64,000 nt of DNA from WTJY01 sp045105475. GTDB taxonomy: Bacteria > Chloroflexota > Anaerolineae > Promineifilales > Promineifilaceae. Below are positions 37,075 to 44,509 of this stretch, piece by piece (within the stretch, counting starts at the first letter, position 1; each line of letters starts with the position of its first letter). The notes below the pieces were generated by a model, which saw nothing but the letters and a program-made list of their open reading frames with translations, made no database searches and was not told where the DNA came from. The translations under genes were made by a program, and so were the position numbers. The stretch covers positions 39,482 to 103,481 of the forward strand of contig JBGCDP010000035.1 of the NCBI GenBank assembly GCA_045105475.1, written 5' to 3'.

Positions 37075-37949
37075 AGCTCGATCTTTAGCGTATCGTACGC
37101 AAAGCGAATATTTTTTCCTTCAGCCTGTAACTTAGTCTCTACTTGCGCCAGAATTTCAGGCGTCATATCAAACGCTTCTTCGAGATGGGTGATCCAAGTT
37201 TCGGTTGCCCCAAGCTTGTCTACAATCTCTAATGTCTGCCGAAAAGTCGCTTCACGCTTTAATAAGGGATGGTTTGCCTGCATGATGCGCTCTCCTGTTA
37301 CTGGATGAAACTCAAACAGCCCCGCCGGTAAAATTGCTAGATCAGGATTTTTGAGCTCATCGGCCGGTTCCCAGTTATACATTTCGTCAGCCACATGCAC
37401 GAGTCGTTTGCCACCCGTTTCGACATTGAAACCATAAACATAGTCTTCGTGTAAACGAAATGGAGTCATAGCTACTTGGCCACCGTTGCCATCATCAAAC
37501 ACCGGCCGATCCCTATCTTCTAAAACATGAACGTTAATCACCTTTAATTCGTCACGGTGGTACATGAGTGAATCCCAGATACCTAGCCATTGCTGTGCAT
37601 CGATAGCGACTTGCTGGGGCAAGTAAACATCAGTCGGTGGCATCATGGTAAGTGGCAGGGTGTTGTAACTACGAATATTTGTTTCGAAAACCCGCTGCCC
37701 GGCCGTGTGGTCAGGGTGCCAATGGGAGTAAAAGCAGGTGTTGATATAGTCGATATTTGAGGCAATAAGCTGATGACAAATGTCCTCAGACGTATCGATG
37801 AGAATGTCGGGGCCATGTAAAAATAGCCCTGGCCCTGAGCGGGTCCAAGGAGGGGTTTTATGTTGGCGGGCGAGGCGACTGGCTTCGGTTGAGCTACCTG
37901 GCCGGGGAGTGGTTGTGGCACCGCCGGTGCCTAAAAATTCAATGATCAT
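37071..37949 (-). CDS. MBL-fold metallo-hydrolase (PhnP-like)
   Basis: 292 residues from ATG 37949, where the family begins (MIIEFLGTGGATTTPRPG); the longer frame to 38018 reads through an intergenic inverted repeat and is rejected. The metal-binding motif HWHPDH is present, as are LVHVADEMY with a conserved Asp and WITHLEE near the end. The fold hydrolyses phosphodiesters, such as cyclic phosphates in PhnP; the substrate here is not known. The stop overlaps that of the convergent gene. Confidence 0.85.
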   Translation of the reverse strand: MIIEFLGTGGATTTPRPGSSTEASRLARQHKTPPWTRSGPGLFLHGPDILIDTSEDICHQLIASNIDYINTCFYSHWHPDHTAGQRVFETNIRSYNTLPLTMMPPTDVYLPQQVAIDAQQWLGIWDSLMYHRDELKVINVHVLEDRDRPVFDDGNGGQVAMTPFRLHEDYVYGFNVETGGKRLVHVADEMYNWEPADELKNPDLAILPAGLFEFHPVTGERIMQANHPLLKREATFRQTLEIVDKLGATETWITHLEEAFDMTPEILAQVETKLQAEGKNIRFAYDTLKIEL

Positions 37950-37967
37950 ATTTGAGGAGTTGCTTCG

Positions 37968-38023
37968 TTGGCTGGTTTGTCTGTTGGTTCGCAGAGGGCT
38001 TAACCAACTAACTAACAAACCAA
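37968..38023. repeat. Imperfect inverted repeat
   Basis: Arms 37968-37989 and 38002-38023 match at 17 of 22 positions; both consist of TTGGTT/GTTAG-like words. It lies between two minus-strand genes. A TTTTATTT run follows on the plus strand, where no gene precedes it, so a terminator role is unclear. Confidence 0.45.
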
Positions 38024-38029
38024 TTTTAT

Positions 38030-38479
38030 TTAGCGGTGGATTTGGCTAACGTCTTGCCGTAATTCGGCAAAGATCGGTTGGAGGCAAATGATAATGTCAG
38101 CCATGCGGCGGCCGAGCTGCTGCTGATAGTCGGCCGAAATAGGGGCTTCTGGCACCCGTTCGTAAACTTTTGCCCAGCCTCTGTCCCAGACTTCTGCCTG
38201 AATTTGTGGCCCAAGTGTATCTCGAATCTCAAACAGATGGCGCCTGAATCCGGTGAGCAGGTAGCGATTGAGCGTTTTGTCTTTCGATTCAAAGTGGTAA
38301 GCGAGCTCTAAATCTTTGCTGTGCGCCACCCGGCCGATTTCGTAATGCAATCTTTGCTCACCAAAATTAAACTGGATGATCCATCGGAAGGGTTGATGAG
38401 GTTTAATGCCGCTGAGGTGGGCTGGGATGTGGGGCAGAACGGCCGCAGGCATGGTGCGCAAAAATTCGAGATATTTCAT
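38030..38479 (-). CDS. Uncharacterised cytosolic protein
   Basis: 149 residues, not recognised. No signal or membrane segment. A central stretch (FRWIIQFNFGEQRLHYEIG, then LELAYHFESKDKTLNRYLL) looks like a mixed alpha/beta domain, followed by amphipathic helices with VWDRGWAKVYE. Codon use and the presence of two CGGCCG sites match the neighbourhood, which supports a real gene. It lies seven bases after the zinc-ribbon gene upstream of it, so the two are probably co-transcribed. Confidence 0.65.
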   Translation of the reverse strand: MKYLEFLRTMPAAVLPHIPAHLSGIKPHQPFRWIIQFNFGEQRLHYEIGRVAHSKDLELAYHFESKDKTLNRYLLTGFRRHLFEIRDTLGPQIQAEVWDRGWAKVYERVPEAPISADYQQQLGRRMADIIICLQPIFAELRQDVSQIHR

Positions 38480-38485
38480 AACGTT

Positions 38486-38956
38486 TTATCGGTAATCATA
38501 GTTGATTCGGCCGTTCGCGCTCGGATGCAGCAATGTTCCATCTAAATATCTATATCCAGTGTGGTCAAGTATCAAAATATCAGCAACGATCGTCCAGTAT
38601 GAAGCATTTTCCCCATTTTGTAGCATCGATTCTGCATCTTCAAGCGTTTCAGAAATATGGAGCACTTGTACCCAAGTCGACGTTGGAATGTGGTTTCTGA
38701 CTGAAGCGATGACGTAGTAGGTTTTATTTTCAACTTTAGGAAATGGCCAATAGAGGATGCTGCTAACCTTTGAGTTGCTTAAATTAATGCTGACACGGGT
38801 AGAGATATCTTTTTGGCAGGCTGGGCAAGTAGCTGTTGCACCAACTTCAGCCCAGTCATAGTTTTTACCGGTTGGTGGGTAGTTAATTTGTGAAGCCTTA
38901 ATCGTCCATTTGGTGAGTTCTCCACAATGGGGGCAGATATGATTTTTTATGCTCAT
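38486..38956 (-). CDS. Zinc-ribbon protein, uncharacterised
   Basis: 156 residues. CPHC near residue 9 and CPAC near residue 44 form one zinc ribbon. The rest has a beta-rich pattern (YYVIASVRNH, WVQVLHISETLEDAESML, YWTIVADILILDHTGYRYL) that I cannot assign. No export signal. It starts 28 bases after the Hsp70-like gene's stop, so Hsp70-like gene, zinc-ribbon gene and the next hypothetical gene make a likely operon. Confidence 0.7.
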   Translation of the reverse strand: MSIKNHICPHCGELTKWTIKASQINYPPTGKNYDWAEVGATATCPACQKDISTRVSINLSNSKVSSILYWPFPKVENKTYYVIASVRNHIPTSTWVQVLHISETLEDAESMLQNGENASYWTIVADILILDHTGYRYLDGTLLHPSANGRINYDYR

Positions 38957-38984
38957 AAAATTTCAATTGTTTGCTTTACTTTTT

Positions 38985-41363
38985 TTATTCTAATACCCGT
39001 TGATCACCCTTGATTTTGATCAAGACTTGGCTCTTTGTCGTGCCATCGGCCGGACCTAACTTCCCAAAATCAGCCTCTACAACCCCTTCACTCGTCAACA
39101 CGTTAAGCTGATCACTTAAAACTGAAATGCTGACCACCGGCTTGCGTGAGATCACCAACGGCGGCCGAATATTGTGTTTATCTGCCAACGGCACATCAGC
39201 ATAATTGATCCGCTTGCCATGTCCTGTTGCCGTTAGTACGACCAACTCCTCCCCAAAACCATCTGGCTTTACATGTAACGAGCCAACAATCGTCTGCCCA
39301 TCCTTCCAATTGATCGCCTGGACCCCACGATAGCGAATGCGTGCCTCTCCGCACGGATAACGCAGCATGCGTCCCTGATCGTTCACAATGACCAACTCAT
39401 CGGCCGGTTCTGTGCCGTATACGTTGATTGGAACCCCTGGCGGCGCATGGTCAAACTTATAAGGGGCTGGGCTCTGAATACGATCCGCAATCTGTTCCAT
39501 GCTCAGTGAACGGGCATAGCCACGTGATGTAACAAATGTTAGATGGCTGGCCTCTGCGATATCGGCCCAGCGTGCTCCGGCCGTTACTTCTTCCAACGGC
39601 CGGAAATGGTACAGCGTGGCCAGATCAATGCCTAGCTCATCGATTTCAGCTAGGACGCGGGGCGTTGTGAGTACAAAGCGGTAGAGGTTTGTCAGGAACA
39701 AAAGTTGTTCATCGAACCCGGCCGATAGCGTACGCGCCCACCCTGCAATTTTGAGCTGAAACGGCACAGCCGTTGACTCAGCCGGCTGACTGACCACCAG
39801 TTTGTTGCTGGCGATAATGATTCGCACCCGGTCAGGAGTTTCTTTCGGTTCAACTGCTCCTTCTTGAAAAGCGACCCGTCTTTGGAGTAGATCCAGATTG
39901 ATCGGGCTGACCTTGGTATCCCGTTGTAGACTGTGACTTTTTAGATCGTCGGCCGTCCATTTGCGCATGTTGAGTGAGCCGTTCGCGATTTGTGCGGCAC
40001 AGATACCCAGCCCTGCTGTGACACTGCTAAATGTATCGACGGCACGTACTTTCTCACGGCCGAAGCGGCTCAATAGCATTGTTTTAAAAACCGGAATTTC
40101 GGCTGAACCACCGGTTCGAATGACCGAATCGATCTCATCGATGCTTAACCCCGACTTGGCTATGATTTCATCCAAGTGTTTATCAATCGCCTGCACCTCT
40201 TGTCGGATGATCGTTTCAAATTCAGTTCGGGTTACCATTTGACGAACATTGAAGCCGGGGCCATCAAAATGGATGATGGTGCCCATGTCTTCAGACAAGC
40301 GCCGTTTGGCTTGTTCCACTGAATCAAACATTTGCAGCCCGTAATTGTCACTGACTAGTTTTTGCAGGGCGGCGATTTCACGCGGCCGATGGGCCGTTTT
40401 AGCAATCTCGTCCAAAATCTCCCTGTTTTCAGGGTATTGCAGTTCAAGCAATCGCTGCCAATCTGAAAAGATGTCATAAATCCAGCCGGGAATCGGCATC
40501 TTTTTATGTTCGGTTGAGTAATGACTTCCTTCGCCAAAATGCTTGGGTAGCTTGGCTCGAGTCATCTTTTGGTCAAAGACGTCACCCGCCACCGGAATAC
40601 CGCCTGTGGCTAAGATTTCGTGCCCTTTGGCTCCTGGTTCTAGGCGCATAATGGTAATGTCGAGCGTACCACCACCAAAGTCGAAAACGAGTACATTTTC
40701 GGTTTTTTCAATGGTTTGAGCATAGTCGTAGGCGGCCGCTACCGGCTCATACTGGAACCAAACCTCTTCATATCCAGCCCGCAGTGCCGCGTCGAGGAGA
40801 CGACGTTGTGCCAGCTCGTCGTGTTCTGGGTTAAAGGCGAAGCGGACAGGGCGGCCCAGAACGACTTGCTTGATTTCCCGTCCTAGCTGCTGTTCGGCTC
40901 GGGTTTTAGTGACGGTTAGGTAAAGTGAGATGATGTCTTCTAGCGGATAGTAAAATTGGCCGATGATGGTGCCCAGATAAGACTCATCTCGCAGGCCTGA
41001 CTTAATTGAGAGAAACAGCCGGCCAGGAGAAAGGACATCGATGAACACATAGACGTCTTGGACGTAGTACATGTCTTCAGCCCGAACTTCAATTTCACCG
41101 ACCCAGACTTTTTCCATACGGACAGACCGGCCGGTGTTTTGGCTGGTATAGGCGTTGACCGCATCACGGCCGATATGGATTTTTTGATCGTTGGTGATAT
41201 AGATCGCAGTGCGTGCGACCTTGTCGTTACTGGCGGCCGGATCGATAGGGATGATTTCGAGCGTACCGTCAGCTATAGGCACGGCGATACCGGAATTGGT
41301 TGTGCCGAAGTCCATGCCGATGATGTCTAAGCTGTCGATCTTTGTTTCTGTAGTCATCCCCAT
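38985..41363 (-). CDS. Hsp70-like ATPase fused to a gyrase-A C-terminal-like beta-pinwheel
   Basis: 792 residues. Residues 10-460 are an actin/Hsp70 ATPase: phosphate-1 DFGTTNSG (18-25), phosphate-2 FDFGGGTLDI (227-236) and adenosine motif RTGGSAEIP (416-424). The normal Hsp70 peptide-binding domain is missing. Instead, residues 551-770 hold five segments spaced about 50 residues apart (551, 606, 655, 705, 751), each of the form (D/E)xLxxx(T/N)xxG, the most typical being SHLTFVTSRGYARSLS, DELVIVNDQGRMLRYP and EELVVLTATGHGKRIN. This is the pattern of the GyrA/ParC C-terminal pinwheel that wraps DNA. I infer an ATP-driven protein that could bind DNA or another acidic polymer. The start may be Met1 or Met3. 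It is divergent from the DUF4062-like gene. Confidence 0.8.
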   Translation of the reverse strand: MGMTTETKIDSLDIIGMDFGTTNSGIAVPIADGTLEIIPIDPAASNDKVARTAIYITNDQKIHIGRDAVNAYTSQNTGRSVRMEKVWVGEIEVRAEDMYYVQDVYVFIDVLSPGRLFLSIKSGLRDESYLGTIIGQFYYPLEDIISLYLTVTKTRAEQQLGREIKQVVLGRPVRFAFNPEHDELAQRRLLDAALRAGYEEVWFQYEPVAAAYDYAQTIEKTENVLVFDFGGGTLDITIMRLEPGAKGHEILATGGIPVAGDVFDQKMTRAKLPKHFGEGSHYSTEHKKMPIPGWIYDIFSDWQRLLELQYPENREILDEIAKTAHRPREIAALQKLVSDNYGLQMFDSVEQAKRRLSEDMGTIIHFDGPGFNVRQMVTRTEFETIIRQEVQAIDKHLDEIIAKSGLSIDEIDSVIRTGGSAEIPVFKTMLLSRFGREKVRAVDTFSSVTAGLGICAAQIANGSLNMRKWTADDLKSHSLQRDTKVSPINLDLLQRRVAFQEGAVEPKETPDRVRIIIASNKLVVSQPAESTAVPFQLKIAGWARTLSAGFDEQLLFLTNLYRFVLTTPRVLAEIDELGIDLATLYHFRPLEEVTAGARWADIAEASHLTFVTSRGYARSLSMEQIADRIQSPAPYKFDHAPPGVPINVYGTEPADELVIVNDQGRMLRYPCGEARIRYRGVQAINWKDGQTIVGSLHVKPDGFGEELVVLTATGHGKRINYADVPLADKHNIRPPLVISRKPVVSISVLSDQLNVLTSEGVVEADFGKLGPADGTTKSQVLIKIKGDQRVLE

Positions 41364-41512
41364 ATTCTACATGGAGCGGTTGCGCTTTTCATTCTCAATT
41401 GCTCATTCATCGTTGTTTATTGGTCATTTCCAGCAAAAACGTGAATTTGAACCCCTTACCTTGCTACGTTAAAATTTTATCAATCAATTAATGGCACTCA
41501 ACTGGTAACGTT

Positions 41513-42103
41513 ATGACTAACGAATTAATCCTTTACATTTCAGCCGCAAACGACCTACTCCCTGAACGTGACCTTATCAATCGAGCTGTTGCTGAAATTC
41601 CGGCCGACTTGCGCTGGCATATCGTGCAATCGCCTCTGCGTGAGGGTGAAGTTGATGCCTTGGCGATCGAAAACGCATTCTTTCATTTACTGATTTTGGG
41701 TGGGGATATTCGTGCACCAATCGGGCATGAATGGGTGATGGCTCGCCAAAGGGGAAAACGGCCGACTTGCTTGCTGAAACGGGGCATTAATCGCACATCG
41801 GCCGCTATTGATTTTCAAAAGTTTGTCAGATTGGAATCTACATGGGAGCCGTTTGCAGATGGGAACGGGTTACGTAAGCTGTTCCTTGAAAAAGTAGGTG
41901 AGCGATTATTGAAGCAGACTTTGACGATCGGTTTAACACCGGCCGAGTATGATCAAATCTCTGAATGGCTTGAAAAGCTAGATGAGGGAGAGCAGGATCC
42001 TATTCAAGATCGACAAAGTAATTTAGGTGAAACCAGCATTATTTTGTCAGAAAGTAGGCTCGTGCCAAAAGGCGGCCATTTGCTTAAGAATGACTCAAAC
42101 TAA
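41513..42103 (+). CDS. DUF4062-like protein
   Basis: 196 residues. The N-terminal 110 residues (LYISAANDLLPERDLINRAV... FHLLILGGDIRAPIGHEW) resemble the DUF4062 / TIR-like fold, in which ISS...ER and a following LLILG strand are typical. The C-terminal 80 residues are helical and polar. DUF4062 domains are often N-terminal sensors of larger NTPases; here the domain stands alone. It diverges from the Hsp70-GyrA-like gene, with 149 bases between the starts, so shared control is possible. Domain call is from pattern only. Confidence 0.55.
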   Translation: MTNELILYISAANDLLPERDLINRAVAEIPADLRWHIVQSPLREGEVDALAIENAFFHLLILGGDIRAPIGHEWVMARQRGKRPTCLLKRGINRTSAAIDFQKFVRLESTWEPFADGNGLRKLFLEKVGERLLKQTLTIGLTPAEYDQISEWLEKLDEGEQDPIQDRQSNLGETSIILSESRLVPKGGHLLKNDSN

Positions 42104-42113
42104 CCAGGAATGA

Positions 42114-42719
42114 TTAGCTTAAAACAAACAGCCGCTCAGCTTCTTCTAGTTCGGCCGGAGTATTGATGTTGCGAAACGACTTGCCTGTAGGTGAGAACTT
42201 GGCGATATCTGTTTCGCCGATTGTCATCACATTTAGACCGTCATAAAAACTGGTCATTTTCGCTTCGCCTGCGCTCAAAGCTTTTTCAACTGCGGCTAAG
42301 CAAGTCTCTTTGCGATAAACCGTGTGCATCGTTTGATATCGACCGTCCCAATGGGGCACAACCACATCTGCACCTGTATCAAATGCTTTTTCAATTTGAA
42401 ATTCAAGCAACCCACGATTGATGAACGGCATATCACACGCAACTACGAGAGCGAATGAGCCCATCGCTCCTTTTAAAGCGGTGTGCAGACCGGGCAATGC
42501 GCCTGCGCCTGGCTCTTTATCGCTGACCATACGGAGGCCGAACTGAATATATTCATTGATATTGTTTGTGGTAATCAACACATCGTCGGCTAAATCGGCA
42601 ACTTGGTCGATGACATAGTCAATCATCGGCCGGCCGGCGATTTCAACCAATCCCTTGTCGCGTCCCATACGGCTAGACTGTCCCCCCGCCTGGATAACTA
42701 CTGCTAGATTTCTGTTCAT
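42114..42719 (-). CDS. mobA: Molybdenum cofactor guanylyltransferase
   Basis: 201 residues. The nucleotide-binding motif is in VIQAGGQSSRMGRDKGL, followed by LVEIAGRPMIDYVI and the metal-binding VVACDMPF; all are typical of MobA. The enzyme links GMP from GTP to molybdopterin to make the dinucleotide cofactor used by DMSO-reductase-family enzymes. It is divergent from moeA, with 140 bases between them, and the following genes complete the cluster. Confidence 0.92.
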   Translation of the reverse strand: MNRNLAVVIQAGGQSSRMGRDKGLVEIAGRPMIDYVIDQVADLADDVLITTNNINEYIQFGLRMVSDKEPGAGALPGLHTALKGAMGSFALVVACDMPFINRGLLEFQIEKAFDTGADVVVPHWDGRYQTMHTVYRKETCLAAVEKALSAGEAKMTSFYDGLNVMTIGETDIAKFSPTGKSFRNINTPAELEEAERLFVLS

Positions 42720-42859
42720 AGTTTGAGTTTACAATTAGATGGTCTAATGTGGCTGTGAAGATGTTGTTTAACTTTACATTTTATCAATTGTAATGCAGTG
42801 AACCTGCAAAAAATATAAAGATTATGGCCCACTGATCCCCCAAAAGTTACACTCTGCGC

Positions 42860-44116
42860 ATGAGCGAATTTCTCCAGCTACTTCCTCCACCTCAGGCACT
42901 TGAGCTATTTTTGAGCCATATTAATTTTACCCCTCAAACCGAACTGCTCGCACTTCATTATGCAGTTAAAGATATTACAGGCCCCATTACAGGGCGAGTT
43001 CTGGCTCAGGGTGTCACAGCTCCATTTGCGTTGCCGTCATTTCCACGCTCAACGGTAGATGGCTTTGCCGTACGGGCGGCCGACACGCATGGGGCCAGCG
43101 AAACCTTGCCCGCTTATCTAAAAATGATTGGGGAAATCCCGATGGGTAGCACGCCTGACTTTGAGCTTGGGCGAGGTGAATGCGCCATCATTCATACAGG
43201 TGGGATGGTGCCGGCCGGCGCCGACGCCGTAGTAATGGTGGAGTATACGCAGGTGGCTAGGCCAGGGGAGATTGAGATTCTGCGCGCTGTGAGTACAGGG
43301 ACAAACGTGCTCCAGCCAGGGGAAGATGTACAAACTGGTGATGAGGTCATTTCTGCTGGGGTTCGTTTGCGTCCGGCTGAAATTGGTGGGTTAGCCGCAA
43401 TCGGCTGTACAGAGGTCGAGGTAGCCGTCCGGCCGAAAGTTGGCATTATCTCGAGTGGGGACGAGGTTGTCGCGCCAGGGGAGCCGATTTCAGCAGGGCA
43501 AGTTTATGATGTGAATAGCTATAGTCTGCACAGTCTAATCGAACAGGCTGGTGGCGAACCGGTTCCCTACGGAATTTTATCTGACGATGCGCAAGCGTTT
43601 AAAACCACCGCTGAACGTGCCAAAAGCGAGTGTGACCTGGTGATATTTACGGCCGGATCCAGTGTGAGCGTACGAGATTTAACGGCAACTACCATCGAAG
43701 GGTTGGGGCAGCCAGGCGTGTTGGTCCATGGGGTAAGCGTCCGGCCAGGGAAACCAACTATATTGGCTGTAGCAGATGGCACCCCTGTGATTGGCTTGCC
43801 TGGGAATCCGGTTAGCGCGTTGGTGATCGCCCGCATTTTTGTAGTCGCCACAATCGAAAAGATGCTGGGTTTAAAAACATCACGGCCGAAAGCGACTGTT
43901 GCGGCCCGGCTTTCGCTTAACTTGGCGTCACAAGCAGGGCGTGAGGATTGGATCGGTGTTAAGTTGTTGGAAACGGCCGATGGATATACGGCTGAACCTG
44001 TTTTTGGTAAAAGCAACTTGATATTTACGTTGGCTCAAGCCGATGGCTTAATGAAAATTCCGGCCGCTGCAAATGGGATAGATGCTGGTACATTGATCCT
44101 AGTTGAGCTGCTTTAG
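42860..44116 (+). CDS. moeA: Molybdopterin molybdotransferase
   Basis: 418 residues. MoeA/gephyrin E-domain marks: FPRSTVDGFAVRA, IIHTGGMVPAGADAVVMVE, the PTIL/GDEVV block IISSGDEVVAPGEPI, AGSSVSVRDLT and GLPGNPVSALV. The enzyme inserts molybdate into adenylylated molybdopterin. It differs from the second MoeA-like gene (44510), with which it shares only the family motifs; both copies look intact. It begins at ATG 42860 close to the mobA promoter region. Confidence 0.94.
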   Translation: MSEFLQLLPPPQALELFLSHINFTPQTELLALHYAVKDITGPITGRVLAQGVTAPFALPSFPRSTVDGFAVRAADTHGASETLPAYLKMIGEIPMGSTPDFELGRGECAIIHTGGMVPAGADAVVMVEYTQVARPGEIEILRAVSTGTNVLQPGEDVQTGDEVISAGVRLRPAEIGGLAAIGCTEVEVAVRPKVGIISSGDEVVAPGEPISAGQVYDVNSYSLHSLIEQAGGEPVPYGILSDDAQAFKTTAERAKSECDLVIFTAGSSVSVRDLTATTIEGLGQPGVLVHGVSVRPGKPTILAVADGTPVIGLPGNPVSALVIARIFVVATIEKMLGLKTSRPKATVAARLSLNLASQAGREDWIGVKLLETADGYTAEPVFGKSNLIFTLAQADGLMKIPAAANGIDAGTLILVELL

Positions 44117-44181
44117 GCTTTTTAACCTACTTTTGCATACCCCACTTTAGTCCTGTTTGACTTTTTCGTAAGCTTTTCCGC

Positions 44182-44211
44182 TAGACAAGCTGCTTATATT
44201 GAATGTATAAA
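44182..44211 (+). promoter_or_regulatory. Possible promoter for the short ORF
   Basis: TAGACA (44182-44187) and TATAAA (44206-44211) with an 18-base spacer, about 50 bases upstream of the AAGGAG ribosome site. Confidence 0.4.
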
Positions 44212-44264
44212 TTTGTAGAGTACCGATTAGATTGATGCGGGCAGCGTCAAGGAGATAATCTCAA

Positions 44265-44351
44265 ATGATTCGAACTAACCAGCCAACTCCAATTCAAGCA
44301 ACAGACGATTTAGATCGATTTTGTGAGAGTGGTCATTATTGGACCGGGTAA
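44265..44351 (+). CDS. 28-codon reading frame, possible leader peptide
   Basis: ATG 44265 with AAGGAG nine bases upstream, 28 codons, TAA at 44349-44351. The peptide begins MIRTNQPTPIQ and ends CESGHYWTG. A palindrome GGGTAAATTAATTTACCC (44346-44363) covers the stop codon, and a strong terminator starts 30 bases later. This arrangement fits a leader peptide with an attenuator for the following moeA-type gene, or a small independent gene with its own terminator. The ribosome site is better than that of most genes here. No homologue is known to me. Confidence 0.5.
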   Translation: MIRTNQPTPIQATDDLDRFCESGHYWTG

Positions 44352-44380
44352 ATTAATTTACCCATTTAATTTAAATCTTT

Positions 44381-44422
44381 AGAGCTTCCTCAATTGCAAT
44401 ATTGGGGGAGCTCTTTTTTTTT
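44381..44422 (+). terminator. Rho-independent terminator after the short ORF
   Basis: Fourteen-pair stem (44381-44394 with 44401-44414; two G-U pairs), six-base loop and a run of about nine T. It lies 95 bases upstream of the moeA-fusion start. Confidence 0.9.
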
Positions 44423-44509
44423 GTAAGTGTCAGCAGGTTAAATGCGGAGCGAGTCATATAATTACGGACTGATTTTCAACATGCGATTAAGAGCTACAGA
44501 GTTTGAATT

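Noticed and set aside
37949..38018. N-terminal extension of the MBL-fold protein
   Set aside because: These codons run through an inverted intergenic repeat and precede the family start at 37949.
44117..44509. Molybdenum-cofactor riboswitch
   Set aside because: I could not find its conserved core; only a short ORF, a palindrome and a terminator are visible.
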